From: Acidobacteriaceae bacterium | GTDB lineage: Bacteria > Acidobacteriota > Terriglobia > Terriglobales > Acidobacteriaceae | Length of the DNA: 55,966 nucleotides | Assembly: GCA_003131585.1 (NCBI GenBank) | Contig: PKVW01000060.1 | Span: 9,194 to 65,159 of the forward strand | Direction: 5' to 3' | Shown here: positions 1 to 8,469 of the stretch, piece after piece | How the letters are laid out: the number at the start of each line of letters is the position of its first letter | How positions within the stretch are numbered: the first letter of the stretch is position 1 | Translations under genes and position numbers: made by a program | Notes under the pieces: generated by a model | What the model was told of the DNA's origin: nothing | What the model saw: the letters and a program-made list of their open reading frames with translations, nothing else | Database searches by the model: none

Positions 1-248
1 CCCGCCGCTACTGCAGGACGATCCACATCTACGTTGCCTGCCGCAATCAGAGCACGGATCACGGTGGCTAATTGTGTCGCCGAAAACCCATACACTCGGC
101 GCAGGACCCACGCCAGTTCGCAGAGGCTCGGTACAGCGACCGCAATCAGCTTGGCATTGCGCAACAGTCTGGCGGCGATTTCCCCCTGCGCCTTGTCGTC
201 ACGCACCACGGCCCTGACCAGAACATTGGTATCCGCGGCGACCTTCAC
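1..248 (-). CDS. PIN-domain toxin (VapC-like), 3' end cut by window edge
   Basis: Reading the minus strand from a GTG at 248-246 gives an open frame with no stop before the window edge, so the C-terminus is missing. It opens with the PIN signature AADTNVLVRAVVRDD, whose first Asp is a metal ligand, and continues with a conserved acidic position in SLCELAWVL. PIN proteins of this type are Mg-dependent RNases acting as toxins of type II modules. The GTG overlaps the TGA of the upstream antitoxin gene (GTGA), so the two are translationally coupled. The function of this individual is inferred from family and operon structure; its RNA target cannot be read from sequence. Confidence 0.85.
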   Translation of the reverse strand, partial: MKVAADTNVLVRAVVRDDKAQGEIAARLLRNAKLIAVAVPSLCELAWVLRRVYGFSATQLATVIRALIAAGNVDVDRPAVAA

Positions 249-511
249 TTCTTGGCACTCCCTCTTTTTCCAGCCCAGCCCTCTGCTGCCGCCTCATTCA
301 ACTCCTCGATCGTCGCGACCTTGTTCGTTTTTCCCGCAAGCAGCCCAATGAAGTCATCAATGGTTCCTCCCGGCCGCGCCGCGCGGATCACACCCCGCCC
401 ATCGGGTAGCAAATCCAATTCAATCTTTTCTCCGGGTTTGATCCCAAGGTGCTGCAGCACTTTCTTCCGAAACGTCACCTGTCCTCTCGCCGTTATGCTT
501 AATGTGGTCAT
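245..511 (-). CDS. AbrB/SpoVT-family antitoxin
   Basis: An 88-residue protein that begins with the swapped-hairpin DNA-binding fold typical of AbrB/MazE-type antitoxins (TTLSITARGQVTFRKKVL, then LGIKPGEKIELDLLPDGRGVI). The C-terminal half (about 45-88) is the variable toxin-binding arm. It is the first gene of a two-gene operon whose second gene is the PIN toxin, overlapping by four bases. Such antitoxins bind their own promoter; a good minus-strand promoter lies just upstream. Assignment to the family is firm; neutralisation of this particular toxin is inferred from the gene order. Confidence 0.88.
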   Translation of the reverse strand: MTTLSITARGQVTFRKKVLQHLGIKPGEKIELDLLPDGRGVIRAARPGGTIDDFIGLLAGKTNKVATIEELNEAAAEGWAGKRGSAKK

Positions 512-529
512 CCAATTCCCTCAGGGGGT

Positions 530-559
530 ATTATAATGCGAAACTACATTACCTGTCTA
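530..559 (-). promoter_or_regulatory. Promoter of the AbrB-PIN operon
   Basis: On the minus strand TAGACA (559-554), an 18-bp spacer and a perfect TATAAT (535-530) lie 19 bases upstream of the antitoxin ATG. The -10 box matches the sigma70 consensus at all six positions and the -35 box at five. The short leader leaves room only for the ribosome site, as expected for an autoregulated toxin-antitoxin operon. Confidence 0.7.
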
Positions 560-675
560 TCTCGGCAGTTTGCCCCATGGATTTTCCGAGTTTTGGATCT
601 TCAAGTATCGCCACCCTAAAGCGGAGTTCCCTGGTGTGTTCTCTGTGCCCTCTGGAGTGAGATATCCTTGTACTT

Positions 676-2061
676 ATGCCCTCAACCGAATTGGAAATCC
701 GCCCGCAACCCGCCACCGACCTTCGCGACTTAGCGCAGGACATCGTCCGCCGCGCCATGAACGGAGGCGCAACGGCCGCCGAATGCGTCGTGCGCGAGGG
801 CGATGAGTTCTCCACGCTGGTCCGCTTGGGCCAGGTTGAAACGCTCAAAGAATCTGGATCGCGGTCCATCGGCGTGCGCCTCTTCTCTGGCCAGCGCGCA
901 GCCAGCACGTACTCGAGCGATTTCTCCCGTGCCAGCCTCGACCGTATGGTGGAGTCTGCTCTGGAACTTTCAAAGATCACATCGGAAGATCCGTTCGGCG
1001 GAATTCCCGAGCCGGCGCAGCTCGGCTCACTCACCGGCGACCTCGATCTCTATCACGAAGACGTTTATTCGCTACCCGGCCCGGATCGTATCGACTACGC
1101 CCGCCGCGCCGAGAAAGCCGCGCTCGACTTCGACCCGCGCATCAAGAATTCCGAAGGCGGATCGTTCGACGCTGCCACCGGACACAAGGTTCTCGCCAAC
1201 TCACATGGTTTCGTCGGCGAATACCGCCGGTCATATTGCTCAGTCTCCGCCGTTCCCATCGCACAAACCGAAGACGGCGCGATGCAGCGCGACTATTGGT
1301 ACTCGGTGGCGCGCACTCTGAGCAAACTTGAATCGCCGGAGCAGGTCGGCAAGGTTGCGGCCGAGCGAACGCTGCGCCGTTTAGGTTCGCGTAAAGCTAA
1401 GACGGCGCAAGTACCGATCATCTTCGATCCCATGGTTGCCACGTCAATCCTGGAGCACATCTTCGAAGGGGTGAACGGGGACTCGGTGTACCGCGGCGCT
1501 TCATTTCTCGCTGGGAAGCTAGGACAGAAAATCGCCGGCGCCAACGTAACCATCATCGACGACGGCACCATCCCCGGCGGCTTCGGCACCAGTCCTTTCG
1601 ATGGCGAAGGCGTGCCCACCCGCCGAACGGTCGTCATCGAGAAGGGCGTGCTGAACTCTTACCTGATGAATACGTACACGGCGAAAAAGCTGGGACTCGC
1701 GACCACCGGCAATGCTTCGCGCGGGCTGGCGGGCACGCCGGGCATTGGCCCAGGCAACTATTTCCTGCAGCCCGGACCCAGAACACCGAAGGAACTGATT
1801 TCCGAAATCAACGAAGGCCTCTACGTCACCGAGTTCCTTGGCCACGGCGCGAACCTGGTGACCGGCGATTATTCCCGCGGCGCGTCGGGCATGTGGATCT
1901 CCGGCGGAGAGTTCGCCTACCCGGTCGAAGAGATCACCGTGGCCGGAAACCTGAAAGAAATCTTCTTCAACATCTCCGAGATCGCAAACGATCTCGAGTT
2001 CCGCGGCTCGGTAGCCTCGCCCACTCTGCGCATTGACGGACTCACCGTGGGCGGGGAATAG
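676..2061 (+). CDS. pmbA: TldE/PmbA-like subunit of the TldD/TldE protease
   Basis: A 461-residue protein of the PmbA_TldD family. The N-terminal domain (about 10-210) is followed by the C-terminal domain carrying GFGTSPFDGEGVP (about 296-308) and GHGANLVTGDYSRGASG (about 392-408). It lacks the HExxxH zinc motif of the catalytic partner TldD, so this is the TldE/PmbA-type subunit. In Escherichia coli TldD/TldE degrade unfolded peptides and mature microcin B17 and CcdA. No tldD is visible in the window, so the partner must lie elsewhere. The ATG start follows a short leader. Confidence 0.85.
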   Translation: MPSTELEIRPQPATDLRDLAQDIVRRAMNGGATAAECVVREGDEFSTLVRLGQVETLKESGSRSIGVRLFSGQRAASTYSSDFSRASLDRMVESALELSKITSEDPFGGIPEPAQLGSLTGDLDLYHEDVYSLPGPDRIDYARRAEKAALDFDPRIKNSEGGSFDAATGHKVLANSHGFVGEYRRSYCSVSAVPIAQTEDGAMQRDYWYSVARTLSKLESPEQVGKVAAERTLRRLGSRKAKTAQVPIIFDPMVATSILEHIFEGVNGDSVYRGASFLAGKLGQKIAGANVTIIDDGTIPGGFGTSPFDGEGVPTRRTVVIEKGVLNSYLMNTYTAKKLGLATTGNASRGLAGTPGIGPGNYFLQPGPRTPKELISEINEGLYVTEFLGHGANLVTGDYSRGASGMWISGGEFAYPVEEITVAGNLKEIFFNISEIANDLEFRGSVASPTLRIDGLTVGGE

Positions 2062-2197
2062 CGGGGACGGCCCTCTGCAGACTGATCCTGATTTGCCAAT
2101 TTAAGACGCTTGTTCCGTTTTCGTAACAGGATAGAACGCTTACCAAGAAATACTGATACTCACGCTAGGCTGGTCACTGGGAGAGTGAAAGAGGCTC

Positions 2198-2407
2198 ATG
2201 CAAGACCCAAGTCCTGGCAAGCGCAAACCCTACACCCAGCCAATCCTGAAAAAACTAACGCCAGAACAAGCCACCTTATTCCTGGTGGGCCACGCCTATA
2301 TCGGTAACCCTGGAGCCAAAGAGTTGTTGGAGCTGCTGTTTCCGGAGCCAAGTGACTTGCCGCGAACGGTGGGGACAAAATCACGAGACTCAACGGGCCT
2401 GCCCTGA
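2198..2407 (+). CDS. Small conserved protein of unknown function (acidobacterial type)
   Basis: A 69-residue protein with the pattern KPYTQPILKKLTPEQATLFL, then GHA, then GAKELLELLFPEP. I recognise this layout (KxYxxPxLxKLTPEQA followed by GAKxLLELxFP) from many short orphan proteins of Acidobacteria, but no function is known to me. An AGAGG ribosome site sits just before the ATG. There is no signal peptide or membrane segment. The N-terminal KxYxxPxLxxL pattern superficially resembles leader regions of some RiPP precursors; no modifying enzyme lies nearby, so that reading is speculative. Confidence 0.6.
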   Translation: MQDPSPGKRKPYTQPILKKLTPEQATLFLVGHAYIGNPGAKELLELLFPEPSDLPRTVGTKSRDSTGLP

Positions 2408-2452
2408 TCGCCAGTTTGGAAGCTACGCACTCTTCGGTCTACAATTCCGTTC

Positions 2453-2956
2453 ATGGGCGGCCTGATCCAGCCAACCCCGGTAGCCGCAGAGCGCGATTCC
2501 AGCCGGCGGACCATCGCCATCGCGGTTGCGGTCGTCATTGCCGTTGCCGTTATCATGGCGCTTCTTCTTCGCAGCCAGCCCAAGAGCGCATCCGGACCGC
2601 CTCCCTACGCCACCAGCCTCAAGCTTTCCGATTTCAAAATGAGCGCCGCCGAAAACTTTGTGGGAGCCACCGTCAGCTATGTTGACGGGACCGTCACCAA
2701 CGCAGGTGGCAAAACCGTCACGCACGCGATCGTCGAAGCCAGATTTAAAGACGACATGGGACAGCTCGCCCAGCGGGAAGAGATCCCGATGCAGGTGCTG
2801 AAAACCAGCGGCCCGTATCCAGAAGCCGTGGACTTCAGTGTCTCGCCGCTTGGTCCCGGCCAAAGCCAAACCTTTCGACTGACCTTCGAAAGCATCTCCG
2901 CGCAGTGGAACCGTCAGTACCCCGACATCAAGGTCACCAATGTGGGGCTGAAGTAG
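2453..2956 (+). CDS. Membrane-anchored protein with extracytoplasmic beta domain
   Basis: A 167-residue protein: about 20 hydrophilic residues, one strong membrane helix (about 20-41, IAIAVAVVIAVAVIMALLLR), then an exported domain of about 120 residues. The C-terminal domain has the alternating pattern of DUF2393/FxLYD-type domains (YVDGTVTNAGGKTVTHAIVE, later FRLTFESISAQWN), which are immunoglobulin-like folds found on membrane anchors. The protein is probably a single-pass inner-membrane protein. Its function is not known. It is monocistronic, between another orphan gene and selD. Confidence 0.7.
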   Translation: MGGLIQPTPVAAERDSSRRTIAIAVAVVIAVAVIMALLLRSQPKSASGPPPYATSLKLSDFKMSAAENFVGATVSYVDGTVTNAGGKTVTHAIVEARFKDDMGQLAQREEIPMQVLKTSGPYPEAVDFSVSPLGPGQSQTFRLTFESISAQWNRQYPDIKVTNVGLK

Positions 2957-3018
2957 CGTCGCATCTGACCTCAACTCGGTTTCTACAAGCCACCTGGCTA
3001 TCTCACAAATGGGTTCGG

Positions 3019-3084
3019 GAAGGGAACGGCTTCAGCCGTGCCGCTCGAATCGCCAGAAAAGACCCGGGCTTTAGCCCCTGAGGG
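3019..3084. repeat. Dispersed palindromic repeat, 'cggcttcagccg' type
   Basis: An imperfect palindrome (aacggcttcagccgtgccg) is followed about 22 bp later by ggctttagcccctgag. The same two-part unit recurs three times inside tilS (9710-9945), and single palindromes of this family occur at 31480, 32018 and 53226. It is a REP-like intergenic element. Confidence 0.7.
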
Positions 3085-3143
3085 AGCCGCGAGTTTAGCG
3101 TTTTGGTCCACCGCGAGATGGCTTCTATTCAAGACCCGGCACT

Positions 3144-3170
3144 CGCAACTCGGTACGCGCAACTGGGTAC
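3144..3170. repeat. 13-bp tandem repeat upstream of selD
   Basis: cgcaactcggtac (3144-3156) and cgcaactgggtac (3158-3170) are near-identical neighbours ending 9 bp before the selD ATG. It is one arm of the locus-specific tandem-repeat class described in the findings; no inverted arm is visible here. Confidence 0.6.
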
Positions 3171-3179
3171 AATGAAGCC

Positions 3180-4229
3180 ATGGCCGATGCCAAGCCATTC
3201 CGGTTAACCGAGTCGGTAAAAGCCGCGGGGTGTGCCTCCAAGCTGAGTCCGGCGGCGCTGGACACGGTGCTTGGGAAATTAGCCCGGCAACACGACCCGA
3301 ACGTTCTAGTCGGCTTCGATCACGCCGACGACGCTGGAGTGTATCAAATCGCGCCCGATCAGGCGCTGGTCCAGACCGTCGACTTTTTTACGCCACTCGT
3401 GGACGATCCCTACGTTTTCGGTAAGATCGCCGCGACCAACGCGTTGAGCGATGTCTACGCGATGGGCGGAAAGCCGCTCACTTCGCTGGCTTTGGTATGT
3501 TTTCCCGAGAAGGCAGACTTGGAAATTCTCGAACGCATCCTCGCGGGCGGTCTGTCCAAGATGGTCGAAGCCGGTTGCATCGTGATCGGCGGCCACAGCA
3601 TTCGCGATGACGAAACCAAGTTCGGATATGCCGTTACCGGCCTCGTCGATCCGAAAAAAGTTCTCACCAACGCCGGCGCCAAGCCGGGCGATGCTCTCGT
3701 TTTTACCAAGGCGCTGGGCACGGGCGTGATTTCAACGGCAATTAAGAAAGGTAAAGCCGAACTAACTTGGATCGACGCTGCGGTTCAGTCGATGACCACA
3801 TTGAACAAGCAAGCCGCGGAAATCATCAGGGGAAAGGAACATCAGGTCCATGCCATGACCGACGTTACAGGCTTTGGGCTGATCGGCCATGCCCGCGAAA
3901 TGGCGCTGGCCAGCAACGTCGCGTTGCGATTCTTTTCTAAAGATATTCCAATTCTGCCGGGAGCCCTGGAATGCATTCGCACGGGCTTTATTCCCGGCGG
4001 CCTCAACAACAACCGCGACTTCGCCGAGTGCGTGGTCGGCTACGAAGCCCCCATCGGCGCCGAACTCAAGACCCTACTCTTCGACCCTCAGACTGCCGGC
4101 GGACTTCTCATCTCGATCGCCGAGGACGATTGCGCGAAGCTTCTCCTCGAATTGCAAACCGCTGGAATTCCCGCGCGGCGCGTTGGCAATGTCACTGAAT
4201 CCCAGAAGCCGCTGATCCGCATCTATTAA
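3180..4229 (+). CDS. selD: Selenide, water dikinase
   Basis: A 349-residue AIR-synthase-fold enzyme making selenophosphate from selenide and ATP for selenocysteine and selenouridine synthesis. The catalytic region reads [10 protein letters not shown] (15-24): Cys18 corresponds to E. coli Cys17, which is essential, while the second cysteine of the usual GCGCK motif is Ser here, a tolerated change. [43 protein letters not shown] and [12 protein letters not shown] motifs follow in the family order. This is a cysteine form, not selenocysteine (TGC, no TGA). No selA, selB, selC or mnmH lies in the window, so pathway context must be elsewhere. Confidence 0.95.
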   Translation: MADAKPFRLTESVKAAGCASKLSPAALDTVLGKLARQHDPNVLVGFDHADDAGVYQIAPDQALVQTVDFFTPLVDDPYVFGKIAATNALSDVYAMGGKPLTSLALVCFPEKADLEILERILAGGLSKMVEAGCIVIGGHSIRDDETKFGYAVTGLVDPKKVLTNAGAKPGDALVFTKALGTGVISTAIKKGKAELTWIDAAVQSMTTLNKQAAEIIRGKEHQVHAMTDVTGFGLIGHAREMALASNVALRFFSKDIPILPGALECIRTGFIPGGLNNNRDFAECVVGYEAPIGAELKTLLFDPQTAGGLLISIAEDDCAKLLLELQTAGIPARRVGNVTESQKPLIRIY

Positions 4230-4283
4230 CTAGCGCCCGTTTATCGATCCAGCATGGCTTCTTCCGGCGCAAAGGAAATCATC

Positions 4284-5275
4284 ATGCAATTTCGCGAACT
4301 TGGACGCAGTGGCCTCAAAGTCTCGGCGCTCGGACTCGGCTGGCATGGGCATGTCGGAGTTCTATGGTCCACGCAATGATAACGAGTCCATCGCCACCAT
4401 TCACCGGGCCCTCGAACTCGGCCTCAACTTTCTCGATGCGGCGGATATGTACGGCCCGTACACGAATGAAGAACTGGTGGGCCGGGCGATCAAAGGCAAG
4501 CGCGACCAGGTCGTGCTGGCCACGAAATTCGGAATCGTCCGCGATCCCGCGAACCCCGCGGTGCGCGGCGTCAACGGCAAACCCGACTATGTGCCGCCGG
4601 TCGTGCGAAGGCAGTTTGCGCCGGCTGGGCATTGAGGCAATCAACCTTTACTACCAGCATCGCGTCGATCCCGCCACGCCCATCGAAGAAACTGTCTGTG
4701 CGCTGGCGCAGCTTGTGCAGGAAGGAAAAATCCGTCACATCGGCCTTTCCGAGGCTTCGCCACAAACGCTGCGCCGCGCCATGAAAATCCACTCCATCAC
4801 CGCCCTAGAAACGGAGTGTTCGCTCTGGAGCCGCGACCCGGAAGACGAACTCCTCGCCACCTGCCGCGAACTCGGCATCGGCTTCGTCGCTTACAGTCCG
4901 CTCGGACGCGGTTTTCTAACCGGCCAGTTCACGCGCTTCGAGGATCTTCCGGCGGACGACTACCGCAGGTTCTCTCCGCGATTTCAAGGCGAGAACTTCC
5001 AGAAGAATCTGGACTTGGTGCGCCGGGTCGAGGAAATCGCGGCAGAGAAAGGCTGCAAGCCCTCCCAGTTGGCGCTGGCGTGGGTGCTCGCTCGGGATAA
5101 GAACATCGTCCCCATCCCCGGCACCAAACGCCGCAAGTATCTGGAAGAGAATGTCGCGGCGATCGATGTGAAGCTGACCGAGGAGGATCTGCGGCGCATC
5201 GGCGAAATCTTTCCCAGCGGCGCCGCTGCCGGACTTCGCTATCCCGAGCACATGATGAACACGGTGAACGGATAA
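4284..5275 (+). pseudogene. Aldo/keto reductase, interrupted by two +1 frameshifts
   Basis: The gene starts at ATG 4284 (AGGA site upstream) with [19 protein letters not shown]. The family sequence continues in frame +1 as [15 protein letters not shown] and in frame +2 from [20 protein letters not shown] to the stop at 5275. One extra G at 4342-4343 (tggcat for tgcat) and one extra C at 4594-4595 (gtgccgcc for gtgcgcc) account for both shifts. With both bases removed the reading is a normal aldo/keto reductase of about 330 residues with the catalytic region [27 protein letters not shown] and the NADP-binding end [13 protein letters not shown]. Such enzymes reduce aldehydes and ketones with NADPH. 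Either the gene is decaying or these are sequencing indels. Confidence 0.8.
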
Positions 5276-5287
5276 TCTCGGCGAAAA

Positions 5288-5315
5288 ATCCAAAGGCGGC
5301 CATCAGGCCGCCCTT
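5288..5315 (-). terminator. Intrinsic terminator after ftsH
   Basis: A perfect 7-bp stem GGCGGCC / GGCCGCC (5295-5301 with 5306-5312) closes a 4-nt loop. Read on the minus strand it is followed by tttggattttt, a U-rich tract, so it ends the ftsH transcript. It also lies 3' of the aldo/keto reductase on the other strand, where the tail is weaker. Confidence 0.7.
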
Positions 5316-5344
5316 GCTCACATCCAGAAAACGACAGACGATCT

Positions 5345-7255
5345 CTAAGCTCGCACCGGACTTTCCCCACCCTTCGCGATGCCCCGTCCCGGATCCGGCT
5401 TCAATACCTGCTGCACGCCGCCATCATCGGGTTTTGAGGGAGACTTCATCGGAGGCAATCCCTTGCCCTCCACCAGCATCATCACTTCGGAGGCATCCAG
5501 CACTTCCCGCTCCAGCAAAGCCAGCGCAATCTTTTGAAGCGTGTCGCGATTCCCTTGCAGGATCTGCTTTGCCGTTTCATAGCCATTGTTCACCAGCTTG
5601 CGGACCTCGCCATCAATCTTGATCGCGGTGTCTTCGCTGTAATCGCGGTGCTGGCTGATCTCGCGGCCCAGGAATATCTGCTCCTCTTTCTTGCCGAAGG
5701 TGAGCGGGCCCAGATCGCTCATGCCCCACTCGCACACCATCTTGCGCGCCATTTCCGTGGCCCGCTCGATGTCGTTTCCCGCGCCTGTGCTCATCTGGCT
5801 GAGGAACAATTCCTCGGCCAGACGCCCGCCCATCAGAATCGCGAGATCGGTCTGCAAATACTCCTTGGTGTAGTTGTGCCGGTCATCCACCGGCAACTGC
5901 ATGGTCACGCCCAACGCCATGCCGCGCGGAATGATCGTGACCTTGTGCACCGGGTCCGAGCCCGGCAGCTTCGCCGCCACCAATGCGTGCCCGGCTTCGT
6001 GGTAGGCCGTGACCTTCTTTTCGGCGTCGGAAAGGATCAGCGACTTGCGTTCCACGCCCATCAGCACTTTGTCCTTGGCGACTTCGAAGTCGAACATCAG
6101 CACAGCCTTGCGGTTCTGCCGCGCCGCAGCCAGTGCCGCTTCGTTCACCATATTGGCCAGGTCCGCGCCGGAGAATCCAGGCGTGCCGCGCGCCAGCACC
6201 GTCAGATCGACATCCTCGGCAAGAGGAATCTTGCGGGTGTGTACGCGCAGGATTTCTTCGCGGCCGCGCACATCGGGACGGCTCACCACCACCCGCCGGT
6301 CAAAACGTCCCGGCCGCAGCAATGCCGGATCCAGCACGTCAGGCCGGTTCGTCGCCGCCATGAGAATCACGCCCTCATTAGACTCGAAGCCGTCCATCTC
6401 CACCAGCAACTGGTTCAAGGTCTGTTCGCGCTCGTCGTGACCACCGCCCAGGCCGGCGCCACGATGCCGTCCCACAGCGTCAATCTCGTCGATGAAAATG
6501 ATGCACGGCGCGTTCTTCTTGCCCTGCTCGAACAGGTCGCGCACGCGGCTGGCGCCGACGCCCACGAACATCTCCACGAAGTCCGAGCCCGAGATCGAAA
6601 AGAAAGGAACGTTGGCTTCGCCGGCGACGGCTCGAGCCAAAAGCGTTTTGCCGGTTCCCGGAGGTCCAACCAGCAGCACTCCCTTGGGAATCCTTCCGCC
6701 AAGTTTTTGAAACTTCTGCGCCTCGCGCAGGAATTCGATGATCTCGCGCAGCTCTTCCTTGGCCTCTTCCACGCCGGCCACGTCCTTGAACGTGACTTTC
6801 TTTTGCTGCATCGAAAGCAATCGCGCGCGGCTCTTCCCGAACGACAACGCTTTGTTGCCGCCCGTCTGCATCTGGCGGATCATGAAGAACCACAAAGCGC
6901 CCAGCAGAATCAGAGGAGCCCAGGTCCCCAGCAACTGCAGCGGCCAGCTTCCGCTGTTGACATCCTTGATATTGACCGACACGCCCTTGTCGTTGAGGGT
7001 CTTGAACATGTCGGGATAATTCGCCGGAACCGTGCTATGGAAGGCGGAGCCGTCGCGGTATTTTCCCTTTACCTGCTGGCCGTCCAGGGTGACTTCATGC
7101 ACGTTCCCCTGACCCACGTCACTCATGAACTGCGAGAAATTAACTTCCTTTTCCTTCGGCCCGCCGCGTCCCTGCTGAATCACGGTCCACAACAGAAGAG
7201 CGGACAGCCCAATCACCACCCAAAAGACTACGGTTTTTACTGTCGAATTCACCAA
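5345..7255 (-). CDS. ftsH: ATP-dependent zinc metalloprotease FtsH
   Basis: A 636-residue membrane AAA protease that degrades misfolded and regulatory membrane and cytosolic proteins. Two membrane helices (8-24 and 109-127) flank a periplasmic domain of about 80 residues. The AAA module has Walker A GPPGTGKT (197-204), Walker B IIFIDEID (252-259) and the second region of homology ending [10 protein letters not shown] (312-321). The M41 protease domain has HEAGH at 419-423. It is the last gene of the tilS-ABM-hpt-ftsH series, a common bacterial order, and is closed by the terminator at 5288-5315. The length is normal and all key residues are present. Confidence 0.97.
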   Translation of the reverse strand: MVNSTVKTVVFWVVIGLSALLLWTVIQQGRGGPKEKEVNFSQFMSDVGQGNVHEVTLDGQQVKGKYRDGSAFHSTVPANYPDMFKTLNDKGVSVNIKDVNSGSWPLQLLGTWAPLILLGALWFFMIRQMQTGGNKALSFGKSRARLLSMQQKKVTFKDVAGVEEAKEELREIIEFLREAQKFQKLGGRIPKGVLLVGPPGTGKTLLARAVAGEANVPFFSISGSDFVEMFVGVGASRVRDLFEQGKKNAPCIIFIDEIDAVGRHRGAGLGGGHDEREQTLNQLLVEMDGFESNEGVILMAATNRPDVLDPALLRPGRFDRRVVVSRPDVRGREEILRVHTRKIPLAEDVDLTVLARGTPGFSGADLANMVNEAALAAARQNRKAVLMFDFEVAKDKVLMGVERKSLILSDAEKKVTAYHEAGHALVAAKLPGSDPVHKVTIIPRGMALGVTMQLPVDDRHNYTKEYLQTDLAILMGGRLAEELFLSQMSTGAGNDIERATEMARKMVCEWGMSDLGPLTFGKKEEQIFLGREISQHRDYSEDTAIKIDGEVRKLVNNGYETAKQILQGNRDTLQKIALALLEREVLDASEVMMLVEGKGLPPMKSPSKPDDGGVQQVLKPDPGRGIAKGGESPVRA

Positions 7256-7413
7256 GAAGCTCCTGAAGAAACCGGGGTGCTGCCACTAAGCGCAAAGCCC
7301 CGAGGCTCCTACCTCTAAATTAGATGCCGTTCGGCCAATTTCGATAGGGAAATTCCCTAAGACCACTATTCTACCTTTTCTCTGGGAAAAAGGCGCGTCG
7401 TCTCCCGCGTGAC

Positions 7414-7965
7414 TTAAGTCATCTGCGGGACCGGGGTCGCAGCCAGATACGGGATATTGCGGTTAGTCTGCTCCACCGCACCCAAGCCATAGCCCACTAG
7501 GAAAGCCTCATCCACCAGAAAGCCGAAATAGTCCGGCTGTAAGGCTACGCGGCGGGCCGACTGGCGGTCCAATAGCGTCACCAGCTTCACCGAAGCGGCT
7601 CCTCGAGCGCGCAAGTCGTTCATCAGGAACTCGCTGGTCACCCCGGAATGCACCAGGCCCTCGACCAGCAGGATATGTTGGCCGCGAATATCCGGTTCAT
7701 GACTGAAGAAGATTTCCACAATCTCTCCCGCCTGATGGCCTTGCTGCCTGCTGTATTTCGGCTTGATGAACTGGCACACCACGGGAACCTCGAGCGCCCG
7801 CACCAGGTCGGCCATGAACATGAACGCATTCTCCAGAACGGCCAGCGCCTGGATCGTCTGTCCCTGGTAGTCATCGGAAATGTGGCGCCCGAGTTCCTTC
7901 ACCCGCTTCTGGATCTGCTCGGCCGCAATGACCTGGCGAAGTGGCTCGACTCTCAGTTCGTCCAT
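7414..7965 (-). CDS. hpt: Hypoxanthine phosphoribosyltransferase-like protein with degenerate PRPP loop
   Basis: A 183-residue type I phosphoribosyltransferase. Its position between tilS and ftsH and the C-terminal region ALQPDYFGFLVDEAFLVGYGL (141-161) identify it as Hpt, which converts hypoxanthine or guanine plus PRPP to IMP or GMP. However, the PRPP loop reads VEGLVHSGVT (101-110) where the family has VEDIxDTGxT, losing two acidic residues, and the PPi loop LKG is LEN (44-46). Both loops contact PRPP/PPi, so catalysis may be reduced or lost. The fold and length are otherwise normal. A regulatory or partner-binding role, as some Hpt proteins have with TilS and FtsH, would be an alternative. 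Confidence 0.85.
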   Translation of the reverse strand: MDELRVEPLRQVIAAEQIQKRVKELGRHISDDYQGQTIQALAVLENAFMFMADLVRALEVPVVCQFIKPKYSRQQGHQAGEIVEIFFSHEPDIRGQHILLVEGLVHSGVTSEFLMNDLRARGAASVKLVTLLDRQSARRVALQPDYFGFLVDEAFLVGYGLGAVEQTNRNIPYLAATPVPQMT

Positions 7966-8061
7966 GAAGTGGCGTGCCCTCCCGTTCGACTGCTGTTAGA
8001 CCAATTCTAGCTGGAGCTGTGGACCTGCAGTGCAATGTCGCTTAGTCCGGGGGGTGCGGAG

Positions 8062-8424
8062 TCAGCGGCTCAGTCCTTGCCAGAGTTCGAAGATCTCAGC
8101 CCCGAATCCCGCGAGCATCTGTGCTGCCTTCGGGCCGGGGTCTCCGTAAACCTCGAAGCCGCCGAGGCTCACCGTCTCGAGGAGTTTCGGCACAAGGTCC
8201 TGCACCACCGGACCTGTCAGGTGCGCCAGCGCAGCATTCGCATCCGCGTAGGTTTCCACGAGCCGGCACCGCTTGCGATCCCCACTCAAACACCAATCGT
8301 ACCCGAGGGTACCCGGTTCCTTCTGGCTGCCCGCGATCATCGCCTGCGCAATGGCTTCGAATTCGTCAAACTTTCCCGCGTTGATGGAGAGATCGACGGT
8401 GAAGCGAACTATGTGCTTATCCAT
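8062..8424 (-). CDS. ABM-domain putative monooxygenase (YgiN-like)
   Basis: A protein of about 120 residues of the antibiotic biosynthesis monooxygenase (ABM) superfamily, a dimeric ferredoxin-like fold: HIVRFTVDLSINAGKFDEFEAIAQAMIAGSQKEPGTLGYDW, then RCRLVETYADANAALAHL. I chose the ATG at 8424 because GGAG lies 9 nt upstream; an ATG at 8439 lies closer to tilS without a good site. Family members oxidise quinols or similar small molecules without cofactors, but many have no known substrate. It sits between tilS and hpt, where it is not a usual member of this cluster. Confidence 0.75.
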   Translation of the reverse strand: MDKHIVRFTVDLSINAGKFDEFEAIAQAMIAGSQKEPGTLGYDWCLSGDRKRCRLVETYADANAALAHLTGPVVQDLVPKLLETVSLGGFEVYGDPGPKAAQMLAGFGAEIFELWQGLSR

Positions 8425-8439
8425 ACCCAACTTCTCCAT

Positions 8440-8469
8440 GATCTCTAGATCTCGGATCTCTAGATCTCG
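8440..8469. repeat. Exact 15-bp tandem duplication spanning the tilS stop codon
   Basis: gatctctagatctcg occurs twice head to tail (8440-8454, 8455-8469). The tilS stop codon (8460-8462) lies in one copy and its duplicate in the other. It resembles the stop-codon duplications at 23035, 34706 and 50018. Confidence 0.85.
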
